A DNA stretch of 64,000 nt from Terana coerulea (Eukaryota > Basidiomycota > Agaricomycetes > Polyporales > Phanerochaetaceae), in the NCBI GenBank assembly GCA_024811115.1, contig JAKOGH010000747.1, forward strand, positions 310,001 to 374,000, in the 5' to 3' direction. Within the stretch, counting starts at the first letter, position 1. Each line of letters begins with the position of its first letter. The translations under genes and the position numbers were made by a program. The notes under the pieces were generated by a model that had not been told where the DNA came from, did not search any database, and saw only the letters and a program-made list of their open reading frames with translations. Below are positions 33,206 through 45,186 of the stretch, one piece after another.

Positions 33206-33682
33206 TCAGGGCATCTTGAAGAACTTGACGGTGATCGTGCCCAGAGCGCCGCTGTTCAAGTTCGCGCCAGAGGACTCGACCATCCACTTGGCGTTCGACG
33301 CGGTGACCGTCCAGGTGTTGGTCTTCGAGCCCCACGGGCACGACCAATAGAACGAGCGCACGAGCGCACCGCCCTCCTCGTAGATGTCGAACGAGCCCTC
33401 GGTGCCGGAAGAGGCGTCGGAGCGGCCGCACGAGTTGATCTTGAACTCGCCACCGCCAGGTGCGATCTTGTGCCCTCGATCTCGGACTTCCAGTCCTTGA
33501 TCTCAGCATCCTTGTTGTCTGAAAATGAAATACCGCGGTGAGCGAAATGACATGAGGGAATTGGGAGCGAACGCACCGTCTTTGTAGAACTTGCCCCAGC
33601 TGAGGACAACGTTCTTGACGACGAGGGTGCCGTTGGGGCTGATGTTCTGGAGAACGATGGTGACCCATTGAGCATAAGCCAT
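33206..33682 (-). CDS. aegerolysin family protein, copy 1 (frame shift noted)
   Basis: Two exons, 33682-33577 and 33518-33206, with a 58-nt intron (GTGCG...TTTCAG). Exon 1 begins MAYAQWVTI and exon 2 contains the aegerolysin hallmarks NSCGRSD, FYWSCPWGSKTNTW and GALGTITVKF. Aegerolysins are small beta-sandwich proteins without signal peptide that bind membrane lipids; some form pores together with a MACPF-domain partner, and some are fruiting-related (established). No MACPF gene is in this window. The frame moves by one base at the three-base G run 33473-33475 (minus-strand G), in the same place as in copy 2. The protein is described as it stands; the cause of the shift is open. Length and exon sizes (106 nt; total 477) equal those of copy 2. 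Confidence 0.83.
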
Positions 33683-33766
33683 TGCGAATTAACTGTTATG
33701 AGAGTGGTGTTAGTAGAACTTGTGGTGCGAGTCCGAGTTATAAAAACAACGGCCTGAAGAATGGGC

Positions 33767-33773
33767 TTTTATA
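33767..33773 (-). promoter_or_regulatory. TATA box of aegerolysin copy 1
   Basis: TATAAAA on the minus strand in a gagcgct...tttcagctataaaa block that is conserved in front of copy 2, 85-90 bp upstream of the ATG. Confidence 0.7.
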
Positions 33774-34128
33774 GCTGAAATGGAGCGCTCGCCCTAAGAT
33801 TATTGCACAAAGGCGTTGTACATCGTCCATGCATGAGCATGTTCGGTGGGATGGGCGATATGTAAAAATAGTTGGCGATCCGGGGCAAACACATTTCCGA
33901 GCAGAGCAACATACCTCCCGACGTAAGCCGACGTGGTTCGCCGCATGAGGCCCATCTCCAGAAGCGGCGGCTGACCATGATGATGACATACTGAATGCAG
34001 GATACCAACGAAAGGCATAAATCGATCGTGGCTACCCCACGGTGCGGCCGCTTGGACGGGGTTCGACGATGCCGCTTGTCCGCCACGTCCCTAGAATGAG
34101 CGAAAATAACAATGCCTGACAGCGGCAT
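33769..34128 (-). other. conserved stretch upstream of aegerolysin 1
   Basis: An open frame starting MPLSGIVIF (119 codons) has a counterpart at 47758-48099 (113 codons) with the same start. More than one frame stays open in each copy and differences do not favour one frame, so this may be conserved promoter DNA and not a gene. Confidence 0.3.
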
Positions 34129-34487
34129 GTTGCTTCGAGCTGTTGCCTTGGATTACCCGCCATTGCACAACAGGTTCGTTGATGTCACTTGCCATGACTT
34201 TGGCAACAGTGTACTCGCAAATCTCCCATCTTGTAGGTACTGTCCATGGCTTACGATGCCGAGTCACAGCTATCTCTATTACTGACATTGCCGTCATCGA
34301 GTGGTCCGGTCTGGGCACATTTCAAGGAACGGCGATATCAAAACAGCGGTGAGCTGTGGGATGTGGCGCTGTGGGAGTATGGAATTGTTGGAGAATTCGG
34401 TACTGCCGATCAAACTCGGAATGAGTTTAGTCAAGACGGAAATTCACAATGGCGCACCTTGAGGTAGCCCGAAGGAGCTGGAGTAAG

Positions 34488-35874
34488 TCATTTGTCAATA
34501 CGCCTCAGTTCTCCTCGGCGCCAATATCGAAGAATACCCTTTCCATGTACTCGAGGGAACTTCGTTAATGCTTCGCTTTCCCATTTGAGAGCATCCTTCG
34601 TGTCTACCCCGTATGTTCCTGCCCGGGCGTTGCAAAGGTACCTCTCGCTGTTCACCAGCTGTATTGCGCGTCGATCAACTCCGACGATACGGAGGGATGA
34701 CACCTCGTGGAGAGCGCTGTCCAAGTTGGCCCATGCCATCAGCGGAGGTTCCTGCGCATCGAGAAACTTCCAGAAGCTGAGGAAGAGGATGGCAAGACTC
34801 TTTCCTACCCCCCTGCGACAAGAGTTCGACGAGTGAGTCTATGCTCTCTGGATCGTACGGGATATCCAATATCAATGTTCTAAGATTCTTCATCATGCTA
34901 AGAGGAATCACAGATGTAACTATGGAACAAATGAGCACGAAAACATTGAGCGCAAGGGAAGCAGCCCTGACTTACGAGGGATTCTACCCATATGCACTGT
35001 CAAGAACCAAAGGTGGAGAATTTCGAGTGTGTCAGCCGACTCCGTCAGGATGTGGGAAATGCCCACAAAATGCTCGAGGTCTACAATCGGGAATTGAAAG
35101 ACTGCTTGCTTGAGTGTGCTCGCCATCCCAGACTTTGCGAGCCAGCGAAGGAAAAGATCTTGACCGTATGTCCAGATTCCATGGTGTCGTGGCATTGATG
35201 AAAAGATGTAGCAAGCGTATCTGGGAGCGAGCTGAAGGAGTTATGCCTACAACTGGCGTGATTTGACTCCACGAAGGTTCCAAGAGCAGTATCTTCGTCA
35301 GGTTCTTGAGAGAGGATATCAGCCTCCGTAGGTCGTTGACCGACTCGACCACTATATTACGCAGTAAAAGTTGGGTCACGTTGGAGAACTGGCGCATCGC
35401 AGGAAAGAAAGCTGGTATCGGGTGAAACCAGCCATTGTGCAGAGCAAGTGTGCGGAGTCGGGGCAGCGCCTTGGGGAGCCTCAAGGGTACGACATTGATC
35501 CAGGGAGGAAAGGGCAACTGCGCAGCCACAGATCGCGCCGATAGTCGTTCCACCCACCAACAGAGGTCGGGGTTGCAGTCGAGGAAGAAGAGGAAGTCAG
35601 CAAGGGCCTTCCCATTAATCGCAGAGTCCATGTCGATTCCGACACTGCAGAAGATATGGTATCGACTTCGAGGAAGCCAAGCACGGCATGTCAATGCGCA
35701 CGCCAATAACGTTTGGAATATGATAGGCTTCCACTGCCATCCGAGAATGAATTTCCGGTCCGCGACGTGGTCTATAACACGCTCGCAAACTTCAGTGGGA
35801 AGCCTCGCGATGGACTAAGCGTTTGCTCAGTATCCAAGTTTTCTCGATGATACAGAGTATGCCATACTAACCAT
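34488..35874 (-). CDS. F-box / LRR-like protein, arm 1 (two frame shifts)
   Basis: The first exon appears to be the ATG alone (35874-35872), followed by a GTTAGT donor and an acceptor before 35814. Exon 2 starts SIARLPTEVCERVIDHVAD and continues TLLACALTCRAWLPRSRYHIF, a clear F-box. LRR-like lines follow (LRTLALHNGWF, VTQLLLRNIVV, NLTKILLLEPSW). A later intron (about 34965-34915, GTAAGT...CATAG) joins to MMKNLRTLILDIPYDPES. The gene ends RRGELRRIDK at 34488. Two places where copy 2 keeps frame are off by one base here: GG at 35150-35151 and the six-C run at 34808-34813 (plus strand). F-box proteins select targets for SCF ubiquitin ligases. Its start faces away from the aegerolysin promoter; whether the two are functionally linked is unknown. 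Confidence 0.68.
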
Positions 35875-35880
35875 ATTCTC

Positions 35881-37695
35881 TAGAGATAAGTCCTTCTGTA
35901 CCACCGAGAAGGCAAAAGGAAGTCAATGACCGGAACCATTGGCGACGAGGACGGAAGCGGCTGAGAACCTGAGACCGATGGACGCTCGAGAGGCATGACT
36001 CAGAAAGCGCCCGGGTATAGCGGGCCGTGATGAATAGTAACAAATAGTAACCAAATGATCGTAACTAGCTTTCAACTCCGCCGTGACTCTGATCAATCGC
36101 AGGAACTCCATTACTTACCTGACTCGTGAAGCGCCGCTTGCGCGGCAGCAACCTTGCTTGTCCTTGAGGCAACCTTGAGGTGAAGCTGGAAACTGGTAGT
36201 GACTTTGGTGACTGTTACGCGTAACATGATGCAATCACGGCAAAGTCCGGTGAGTTGAGGTTGCTTTCCACGGTATTTCGCATAGCAGAGAGACCTTGAC
36301 AAGCAAGGTAACTACTTACCTTCGCCAGAACTTTATCAGCTGGACCGTAACTCTCTGCTTCCCTCACCGTCGGCCCCATTTCTACCAGCACAGGCCTAAG
36401 TGCTCTGTGTCTACCAAACATCACTACACTCCCGGACATAATACTATCTCCCCTTCGTAGGTGCATCGGCACTGGCGTGACTTAATTTAAAAGACTTCGC
36501 CGAACATGGTACTCGAGACGTGCTTGTGGCTGCGTTGGTGAGCAAAGCGGGCAGAGTCACGAGCTGGTGAGTTTTACCCTCTCATTGGTGTGCCGACGCT
36601 TGACTAATCGACCAACTGGAGCCTACGCCGTACTGGCTGGCTTAGTAGGTTTCGTCCTCACTGGGTTCTACGTGTTAGTGACAGCCTCGCGCGTTAACTG
36701 ACGTCCTTCGAAAGTGAACTCGCGAGGAAGGGGATAAGGGAAGGCTGTCAACGGTCGCTTCGTGTTGGACTTCATGCAGCTCACCGTTGGTGGTCTAGCG
36801 CGATCTAAAGCCCTTCGACTAAATGCAATGAGAACACGAGGGTACAGCCTTCAGCGCCCTCGGTGAGTATCGATCTCAGTTCGTATATCCCAGCATCTTG
36901 CGCATTTACTCGCGGTTTCGAGTAATGTGGACTGTCCTTGCGCACCTGACTTTTCGTAAGTGACTCGAGCGAAGAGCTTAGTAAGATGAGACCAATTAGA
37001 TCTACTCCGCACTAAGATTCGCTTGTATATGTTTCAAGAATTACTAGCTGACCTACAAGCTTTCATTCGTGCTTGGTGAAGGCCGCCTGCCTGCTGTGGG
37101 ACTGGTACGCTGCTAACGTCGTTTCCGGAGTGTCGCGGCAAAAACCAAATGAGGAAGGCAAGGGCTTTACATCCTAACAAGACCAAATAGTGTCGGATCA
37201 ACTTGATGCGCATTAGGGCGCTCTTTCCCCACGCAGCAGGTTGCTTCCAACTTCCATACACATACGGTCGCTGGTCAACCCTGTTCACACTATCCCCTGC
37301 TCTATTCAGCGGACTACCTCTTATGAGAGCCCTCCCTCTGCACAATTTGTACGGGAACCCCTTCGGAGGTGAGTTCACGGTCCTCAGAGTGGTAGATGGT
37401 GATTGCGAGGAAACTTTCGAAGTCGAAGCTCCCCAGAACAGTACTACAAACACCCCATAAAGCTGCGAGAACTGCATGTCTGTATTTCAGGCTATATTCT
37501 TTATTCAAAAATGCTCGGCGGACAGCAGAGCTCAGTAGTTCCAGTGTCCTTCGCACTGAGCTAGCTCGTTGCCGCCGTATGGCATTCCCGGAGACCGGTA
37601 CACAGCAATGCCACGGTGGTCCAGGCTCTTGTGTACGTGGGTACGCCGAAATGCGAGATAATTCTGGTGTCTGGGAAAGGCGGACTTCGCAGATC
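35881..37695. other. intergenic region
   Basis: No gene supported. A short inverted repeat (accttgcttgtc at about 36152 and its complement at about 36295) could form a hairpin. A 147-codon minus frame at 37034-37477 with a hydrophobic N-terminus has no splice or family support. Confidence 0.35.
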
Positions 37696-38015
37696 TCACG
37701 CTATAACCCCGCGAACCTTGTCATCGCCATCCAGCTGATCCATGACCTCCCAAGCGTCCCAATTGATTCTTAATAACACTGCGTCGAGATCGTCATACCG
37801 ACTCTCACGTTCCGTTGTTCCGCACACTCTGGAGCTCAAGATAATCGCGCGCGTCTGGCAACACGTGTTGTACGTGCTCTGAGATGCGGTTAATACACGC
37901 CTTTGCAATGCCTTCGACGTCCACGTCGACGTGCTAGAAGTCATGGGACAAAGCGCTTTCAACCTGTGGCCGTCATATACACGATAGGCCCGCTCAAGCT
38001 CTGCGCATTCCCCAT
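37696..38015 (-). CDS. small protein with N-myristoylation motif
   Basis: Three small exons, 38015-37983, 37933-37809 and 37768-37696, join in phase to give 76 residues. The introns are 49 nt (GTGTAT...CTAG, CATGAC branch) and 40 nt. The N-terminus MGNAQSLSG fits the myristoyl-transferase consensus (Gly2, Ser6). The rest is acidic (HVDVDVEGIAKACINRISEH, INWDAWEVMDQLDGDDK). A GTGAGA donor overlaps the stop, so further 3' exons are possible. The gene is divergent from the coiled-coil gene at 38107, with only 91 bp between start codons, suggesting a shared promoter. No family recognised. Membrane anchoring by myristate is inferred from the motif only. Confidence 0.5.
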
Positions 38016-38106
38016 GGTCTCCCTCCACATCACCAGCCCGCTCATTGCGCGAGTCTGTGCTTTCTGACCTGCTCTCCCCTTTCTTTGTTAGGGCTGTACC
38101 CATGAC

Positions 38107-40649
38107 ATGTCGTCCGCTTCGCTTGGAGAACTGCTCGACGAGCACGCAGAGTACGTTCTCGATCGATGTGGGCTGTTCTTTCACTCTGATTAACACACAG
38201 TAGAACGGAGTTCCCTTTTCCTACCGTAGATACCATCCATCCCGGTCCCCCTCTTCCGGCAGCGAAAACACCCCACCGTATCTTGCACGTAGCCTTCCTT
38301 CACGAAGATCATCCGCCTCTACCCAGCGACACCCTCGACACCGCTCGGAACGCGACTCTGACCACCGCAAGACCGATGACGGAGAAACCTCTGCACGACT
38401 GCTCTCACGTATTAGCTCTCGGTCGGACCGAGACTCTAAACACCTCCGCACACTCCTTGTTCTTACCAACGATCGCCTTGACGGGGAAACAAGACGCGCG
38501 GAGCAAGCAGAACAGCGAGTCGTAGACGTCCTACATCGACTCAGGAGCCGCGAACGAGGCGACCGCATCGGCTCGCTCGGAGGCTTCCAGGGCTCAACAG
38601 GAAGTGCGACTGTATCAGATTCAGCTGGAGCAGGCTCAGCGGGAAATCTTCCGCGCGCAGGAGATTGTGGACCAGGTTGAACGAGCGCGAGCCGAAGCGG
38701 AAGAAGAGGCCGCGAAGTCCCGAAGTTTGGCAAGAAAATGCAGAGAGCAGTACGTACTGTCGAAAGCGCGAGAACAGGGAAGGCAGGAAGGGTACATGGA
38801 GGGGCTGGAGCGGGGCAGGCGGCTGGCACGTTCAGAGGTACAAGGTGGTATGGCTCCCAATCGGATGCGTACATCCAGCCGAATATCTGCAGAGCCGATC
38901 ACACCGCCAGAAGATGAGGACGATGAGGGTGATGAAGACATGAACGAGTATGAGCGCCGTGCCGCTTCTGCTCCAATCCCGGCTGTGCATCGAGTATCTC
39001 CGCCACCTCAGTGAGTACCATTTATGCGTCTTACGTTTTGCGTTTCATTTAACATCGGTCTTCCTTGCACTTCCCAGACCTGTGCCATTCAGGCCACGGC
39101 AACGTGTAGTGCCAGAACAACCTCCACAAAGGATACCGGACGTGGCACCTTTTGCGCAAACACTACCTGTTCCTACCCTAACCACACCGCTCAACGCACC
39201 ATCACCGTCGCATGAGCGTGCTCCGCCGCCTTCCTCGCCACCGCCCCTACCCGTTCGCGAGCCAGTCCAACAACAAGATGCCGTCCCAATTCCTATACAT
39301 GAGGCTCCGCCGTCACCCGTTCACCCCGCATACACTGCACCGCCTGATGACTGGATCCCCTACGCCCCTGACAACGACACAAGCTCCATCATGATTCCGC
39401 CGCCGCATGAGTTCTCGAGGCCAGCATCTCCTATCGCGCCTTCACCTGCCCGATCAGAAGCACCGCTACCTATCGCACCTCCTGAACCACCAACTGCTGT
39501 TCCCCCACCACGCGAAGAGTTCGCTTCCAGGAACCCCGGCGCTGCCTACGCGAACAGCGTTCGGTCCAGGGACTACGCGTATTCGAATGCACCAGTGCCC
39601 ATCCCCGCTCCTTCGATCGCAGTCACGTCACCGCAGTCCAGGACATCTACAAGAATATCACAGTATGATATCGTTGGTCCACCGAACGAGCGAGTCTACA
39701 GGCGTGGCGTGGACCGCGACTCTATCTCTGAGAGACAGTCAAACTACCGGGAACGCGTAGGTGCAATGATCCTTGGTTATGTTGACACCAGGCTGAATCT
39801 TTGATTATCTCACAGCGCGAGATCATGTCCCCTCGTGGTCCACGGGAACAGGCATTCCCATTCCCTGACCAACCACTTCCAGTGCCTATGCGGTCGAGCC
39901 CGTCGGAGGCGAGCCGCCGACCATCGCACCGACAACACGACAGCACTGACCACCGCAGCCCGCTCGAGAAGCTGTTCCGGAAACGCTTCAAGAGCCGCCA
40001 GTCGACCCCCGACGGCTCACACGACTCGTCCCACCTGGTCCCGGCGATCACTGTCGAGTCACCTGTGCGTGCCTTCTACAGGTACTAGGCGGTTGCCCCG
40101 CACTAAGCTGTTTTTGCTTTTCTTTCACAGTCCACGGACACGTCCGTCTCCCGCCCCGAGTCCGCGATGTCCGGCGGCGCGCCGCTGCCACACCCGCACC
40201 TGCTCAGCCCCGAGACCTCGCGCCTGAACCTGCCCTCGCTGGACGACCTCCTGGGCCCGCGCGAACCACCAGCGGAGAACAGCAGCCCGCTCCCGATCCC
40301 GCCGCGCCAGCCCGTCTTGCACGTGTACAGCATGCGCGCGGCGACGCCGACACTGCCCGTCCCGCCGCCCAAGTCGCCCGCGCCGACGCCGGTGCCGTAC
40401 TACGCGCACGCGCCCGTGCCGAGCGGCGTGGTGTACCCTGAGCCACCTGCGCGCACCAAGTCGCGCGCGTCCGAGCGGCGCGTGCCGACACCGTCGACGA
40501 GCGAGAGCACCGGCGACTCGCTGAGCTACAAGTCGGGCAAGTCGCGGAAACGGCAGGGGAGCTTTGCCGAGACGATGAGCGGGCGGCTCTCGCCGCTGTC
40601 CTTCGGGATGCCGGGCTTTTCCTCGTTCGCAATCCCTGAGGGCCGCTGA
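38107..40649 (+). CDS. coiled-coil and proline-rich protein
   Basis: Five exons: 38107-38150, 38230-39010, 39078-39756, 39816-40064 and 40131-40649, about 756 residues. The first 90 residues are Ser/Arg-rich. A long charged coiled coil follows (about 110-230: AEQAEQRVVDVLHRLR, AQQEVRLYQIQLEQAQREIF, then a run of Ala/Glu/Arg heptads). The remainder is Pro-rich and disordered, with PPP and PxxP motifs and a basic patch KLFRKRFKSR. The family is not recognised. It could be a scaffold that binds SH3 or similar domains (inference). One base too many at CC 38548-38549 separates the first part of the coiled coil from the rest; removing that count restores every downstream phase. The splice sites are all canonical. 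It shares a very short divergent promoter with the myristoylated protein gene. Confidence 0.75.
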
Positions 40650-40903
40650 TATGGACTACCGCATTACCGAACACTTTGATTTCTACGCATACGCTCTTTC
40701 CATGATCTTCCTTTCCATGTTCTTCGACCCTCTGGCTCTCAGTTAGGCTGATATGCCCTTTTTCTTGCAGGCCAAACCATCTCCATGTCACTTCTTAGCA
40801 TGTATCCCCACTTCCATGTATCGCGCCACGCATGTGTACAGTATCGCTTGCATATCATGTTGTACAAATAGCAGAGTTACATTGCATCCTTTAACCGTGT
40901 CGT

Positions 40904-42182
40904 CATTGCAGTGAGATGTCCACGAAGACGGGACGGTGGTCGCTAGCAAGGATACCGTCGTCCGTCAGCGAAGATCCAACCTTGTATGCATCAGTGGTCC
41001 TGAGATACGTTGTCGAGATTATGCTGCTACACTCTGAAGTCAGGGCACACACCATTCCCCATTGCTCCCGCCGAAGACAAAGTCAATGCGAGTGAAAACA
41101 GAGGTATCGCCTGGCGCATTGAACCCAGTGTACGTTGCAAAGTCTCCGGAGACTGAGAACCGCGGCGCCTTAGCCTTCAGGTCGTCCAGGACAAAGTTCG
41201 GCTCAAACGTGCCCGGCACGGCGTACTTCTGCGCAAACGTCGCGTTGAGGGCGACGGGCGGGAGGATGCCCGTCGAGATGTTGTACGCGCCCGAGTCGGT
41301 CCCCGTGCTGGGGCTGTTGAAGTCGCCGGTGACGATGACGGGGCCCGCCCTTGGACTCGAAGGCCTCGTACTTGGCGCGGTACTGGATCAGCGACGCGCC
41401 GAGGCGGCGCTGTGCGTCGGACTGGTCGTCGAGGTGGGTGTTGAGGTAGGAGAAGTTGACGGGTTTTGCACCTTTGAAGGTAAAGCGGCCTGCGGTGCAG
41501 ATACGAAGCGATCCTGCGCCAGGGAACCGCGAGACGTCGAAGGGTGTGTTCCTGGACGCTGCTGAGCGGAGGTTTTGGCGCATATATGCGGTGACTTACG
41601 AGAGCCAGAAGGTATCCCAAGAGCGAAGTTCAATGACCGACTTCTTGTAGAAGATGGGGCTGAACTCTCCTGCTTGCTTTCCGTCATCTCGACCCACTCC
41701 AATCTATAAGCACCTCAGTGAGAGCCACAAAGGCCACAACACAAGGAACGTACCCAGGCCCAATCGTCCCCAAGGAGCTCCTGCAAGTCGTTCACTTGCC
41801 TCACCAGTCCCTCCTGGAAGCCTGAACATCATCGCTATCAGACGCTAGAAACGCCGTGATACGAACTGAACTCACTAGCCATCACCCCTCCTTCGCTCAG
41901 TATATGCTGCGCGACCTTGATCCGCCTCGTACTCCATGGCTGCTCGCCCGACAATGCCAGGTACTTTGGCGGGGTGATCAACGGATCCGGGAGTGACGCC
42001 AACGTCTGCTGCACGGTAATGTTATCCGGCATGGAGTCATAGCGAAGGTTGTACGTCGAGATACGCATGTCGGATGTCGTCGTCGTAGCGCTGCGTGGTG
42101 TATGCCTCAACGTCGTCGTTGAGAGCGCTTTGACGCAGAAGAAGGCGAGGAGAAAGAAGTGAGCACCGATTATAGCCTTCAT
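40904..42182 (-). CDS. endonuclease/exonuclease/phosphatase family protein, secreted
   Basis: Five exons: 42182-41876, 41821-41754, 41703-41600, 41551-41053 and 40999-40904. Residues 1-20 form a signal peptide. The EEP fold motifs appear in order: RISTYNLRYD near the start, FQEGLVRQVNDL (metal-binding Glu), GVGRDDGKQAGEFSPIFYKK, VNFSYLNTHLD, VTGDFNSPS, RIDFVFGG and the terminal SDHRPVFVDISL with the catalytic Asp-His pair. Fungal proteins of this kind are secreted Mg-dependent phosphodiesterases or nucleases of unknown substrate. The frame moves by one base in the four-G run at 41340-41343 (plus strand), just before VTGDFN; the exon lengths show exactly one surplus base. All other phases fit. 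It converges on the coiled-coil gene (255 bp between stops). Confidence 0.85.
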
Positions 42183-42643
42183 TATCGTCGACCGAGTCAG
42201 TTCGCCATTACGCAGCTCAATGTTGCAGCTTAAATACCTCGAGCAGCAGGCTTCTTCCAGTCAGGCTTCGCCATTTGCTTTGCCCTTCTGGCATTAAAGA
42301 ATCATGTCCCAGGTCAGCTGGACGTAGAGCTCGTGGTGGTGGTATGTGCAGAAGACTCCTTGCGCACGTTCATGGTGGTGGTTGCCGATAGAAAGTGTGC
42401 CGCCAGAGATTATTGATGGCTTAATTTGTCAGTCCAGAGCAAAATGCCCTGTTGTCTCTCGCTCTCACAGACACTGACGAAGTACCGAAGGCTCATAATG
42501 ATTGATGATTTATACAACAGGCATAAGTACAGTATGGTACATTTAGTCATTTTATCATGTTTGGGAGTCAGGCGGACCTGGAAGGGAAAAGGGATGCTGG
42601 AGCGTACGTACAGTCTGAATATAGATGATATGGATGGAAGCCA
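42183..42643. other. intergenic region
   Basis: Upstream region of the EEP gene and 3' flank of the AAA ATPase gene. Nothing else seen. Confidence 0.4.
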
Positions 42644-45186
42644 TTAGACTTGGTTCATCGCGCGAAACTCAGTGGTGAACTCCTCCATAGCATCAAGGGT
42701 CTCGACCAGGTGGTTGTATGCGAGCTTCTCTCCGCGACTGATTGCCAGCGAATTGGCCGTCCTCGTTGCGTTCTTGATTTGTCTGCCGTTGATTTCCCGC
42801 TGCGCCAGCTGGTTCAGCTCGTCCTCGCTGAGCGAGCCGACGCCGGCCTCGACGCCGACCTTTTGGAGGAACGCGCGCCAGACCTGCGCCTTGGCCGCGT
42901 GCGAGAGCTCCGTGAAATGCAGCGCGACGTGGATACGAGACAGGAACGCCTCGTCGAACGTCTTGACGCGGTTTGTGGTCAGGAATAGGATGCCGCGATA
43001 GTATTCGACGTGCCGCAAGCTGGAACATGTGCAGATGGTGGTCAGCGGGTGCTCGTGGAGCTTCGCGAATCAGCGGCGTGATAAAGACTTACAATACAGC
43101 CACCATAGCATTCCGTTCCAGGTCATGCAGCGAACGTTGCTCTAGGAAGACGTCGGCCTACCATTCCACATCAGAACATTTATCTATAGCCAAAGCCTGG
43201 AATGACCTAGCTCACCTCGTCGATGAGGACAATAGCCTTCCAACTGGTCGCAATATCAAACACTCTTTGCAGAGTGGTGTCCAGTTCAATGGCCGTTGTG
43301 CCCAGGTCACCGCCGCCGATGACGTACAGCGGGCTTCTCACATGCTCAGATGTGGCTTCCGCGGACAAGGTCTTCCCCACTCCTGGCGGTCCGAACAGGT
43401 TGATCACGAGGCCATGACCCTTGCCTTTGACGAAGTCGTCGAAGCCCAGGTCGGCGTTGTGTGCTTCGACCAAGGATTGCAGGAGCGTCTTGCGACCGGC
43501 GGGCAGGACGAGGTTACGGAACGCCTCATCATTCCACTTGATCTCGGCAACGTCTTCAACGTTGAATTCGACTGGAATTGAATAAGGATCAACAATATTC
43601 ATACGCTTGAGTGTGAGGTACTCACACCAGATCTTGTCTGAAAGGCTGAAGCCGTAAAGAATTGGTGATGCCAGCATGATCTCGTCTTCTGTCATTTCCT
43701 GCTCCACCACTTTCTGCGAAGTGTTCGCTTGAACGCTTAAGGTTGGAACCCCCGGTCTGTTTGCCGTACAGCATATAAGGGCAAATACACAACGCATACC
43801 AAACAGAAACTCACTGGGCTCGCTGACAGTCGGGTCAAAGGATTGACCGAATTGAGGATTTTGCGCGGACTCCTGCTTGATGGTGGGCATCTCGTAGTTG
43901 GGATTGAGACGACGGAAGTTGGGTCGATCAATCATGACCCGCGAATTGACCTACGCCAGCTTTGTTAGCCCAATCTACGCGACCGATCCTGTAGCATATA
44001 CTCACATTGTACTTGATAATCCGCTTGCACGAACCGGTACCCGTCACCAACGCGGCTTGGCCTTTGTACTGGACATGGTGGACACCGCGGTACGAGTGCC
44101 ACTTCCGTCCTCGAGTAACCAAGCGCCTCCTGAGTTCCTCTTCGTTCGCATGGTACTTGATGGGGTATGTGTTCAGCTCATTGATCTTGAGCGTTCCCTC
44201 GAACTTGGGGATGAGAACTCTGTTAGCGACCCGTCCGCAGGTCCTGCCGCCTCCAGCCTTAGCCACCTCGGCGTCCGCGGAGCCATTCATCATCGAGTTC
44301 CGGTCAAGAGTCGGGTCGTCCACGGCGTCGACACTCTCGCAAAGTAAGTCGTAAAACGCCATGCCCATGGCGCTCACCACCTTCGTCGCGGAGATGAGCT
44401 GGATCGCCCGCGGCTCGCCAGTGATGGGACAGGTGGTGACAAGAGTAGAGCGGGGAACCATGACAGCATACAGCAAGTCGAATGTGATCTCGCCGTGAGA
44501 GGTCAGCCGCTTGATCGTCGATATCGTGTTGCTATAGTCCTTGTGGAGGTAGTCGACGAGGATAACGACGGAAGACATCTTGTACGTTTCCTCCTGCGAG
44601 CGGTTCTTCTTCGCCTTCAATTGCGCATGGTATTCCTCAAACAGCGGCAGGAACGCAATCAACATCTGAGGGTCGAGCTACGGTGAATCGTTCCAGGTCA
44701 GTGAGTGTCCAACGATTAGCCGAAGGGTATGCTCACTTGCAATGGCTCCGCATTCCACGACAATCCCGGGATAGTTTGCATAACTTCCTCGCATGCCTGC
44801 AGAAGATACGGGCTCTTCACAATGATCTGAAAGGTCGGTTCTACCTCCTCATTGCTCTGTTTCCGAGGGAATGTCCGCACGACAACGAAGCAGAAAGACT
44901 GCCAGGGGTCATTTCCGTTGGCAGCGCCGACTGGGAGCGTCTCTGGTGTTACCTTCTCGCCCATGTTCTTGTACTTCCATGACTTCGACCACCGACTGTA
45001 GTAGTAATCGACCCGCTTGACCTTGAGGTTAGGCGGCAGAAGAGGTGCAGAAGGGGTCAACAACGCCGTCGTTGAGGCATTCCTCTCAGTTCCATTGGTA
45101 TCAGCCTCTGACGACTCCCGATTCTTCTCAGAGAAGGCTTCAGGCTGGGCGGTGCTGGAGCGCCGAATGCTCAAATAACGACGCAT
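42644..45186 (-). CDS. AAA family ATPase with N-terminal DUF7025-like region
   Basis: Seven exons: 45186-44737, 44677-44006, 43950-43800, 43709-43626, 43571-43216, 43157-43093 and 43019-42644. They are fully in phase and give 717 residues. The long N-terminal region (about 60-400) is the part that precedes the ATPase domain in a large fungal family (YKGQAALVTGTGSCKRII, SRVMIDRPNFRRLNPNY). The C-terminal AAA domain has Walker A GPPGVGKT (about 512-519), Walker B AIVLIDE (about 565-571) and the sensor LFLTTNRVKTFDEAFLSRIH. There is no membrane segment or signal peptide. Function is unknown; related AAA proteins remodel protein complexes, and none of this subgroup is well studied. The 3rd-4th exon junction uses an AAAG acceptor that gives the best family match; an in-frame retained-intron reading was rejected. 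Confidence 0.85.

Larger units (their letters stand above)
31560..35880 (-). repeat. inverted duplication, arm 1 (aegerolysin plus F-box)
   Basis: Matches 46060-49390 in opposite orientation. The shared order is F-box gene, a short conserved upstream stretch, aegerolysin, about 350 bp of 3' flank, and a block containing gcgcatcaagcgcat and ctcagactcagag. The arm is about 1 kb longer than the other because of the hAT insertion. Confidence 0.85.

Noticed and set aside
43710..43799. Read-through segment inside the AAA ATPase frame
   Set aside because: An intron whose frame stays open; splicing to the AAAG acceptor gives a better match to the family and keeps phase.
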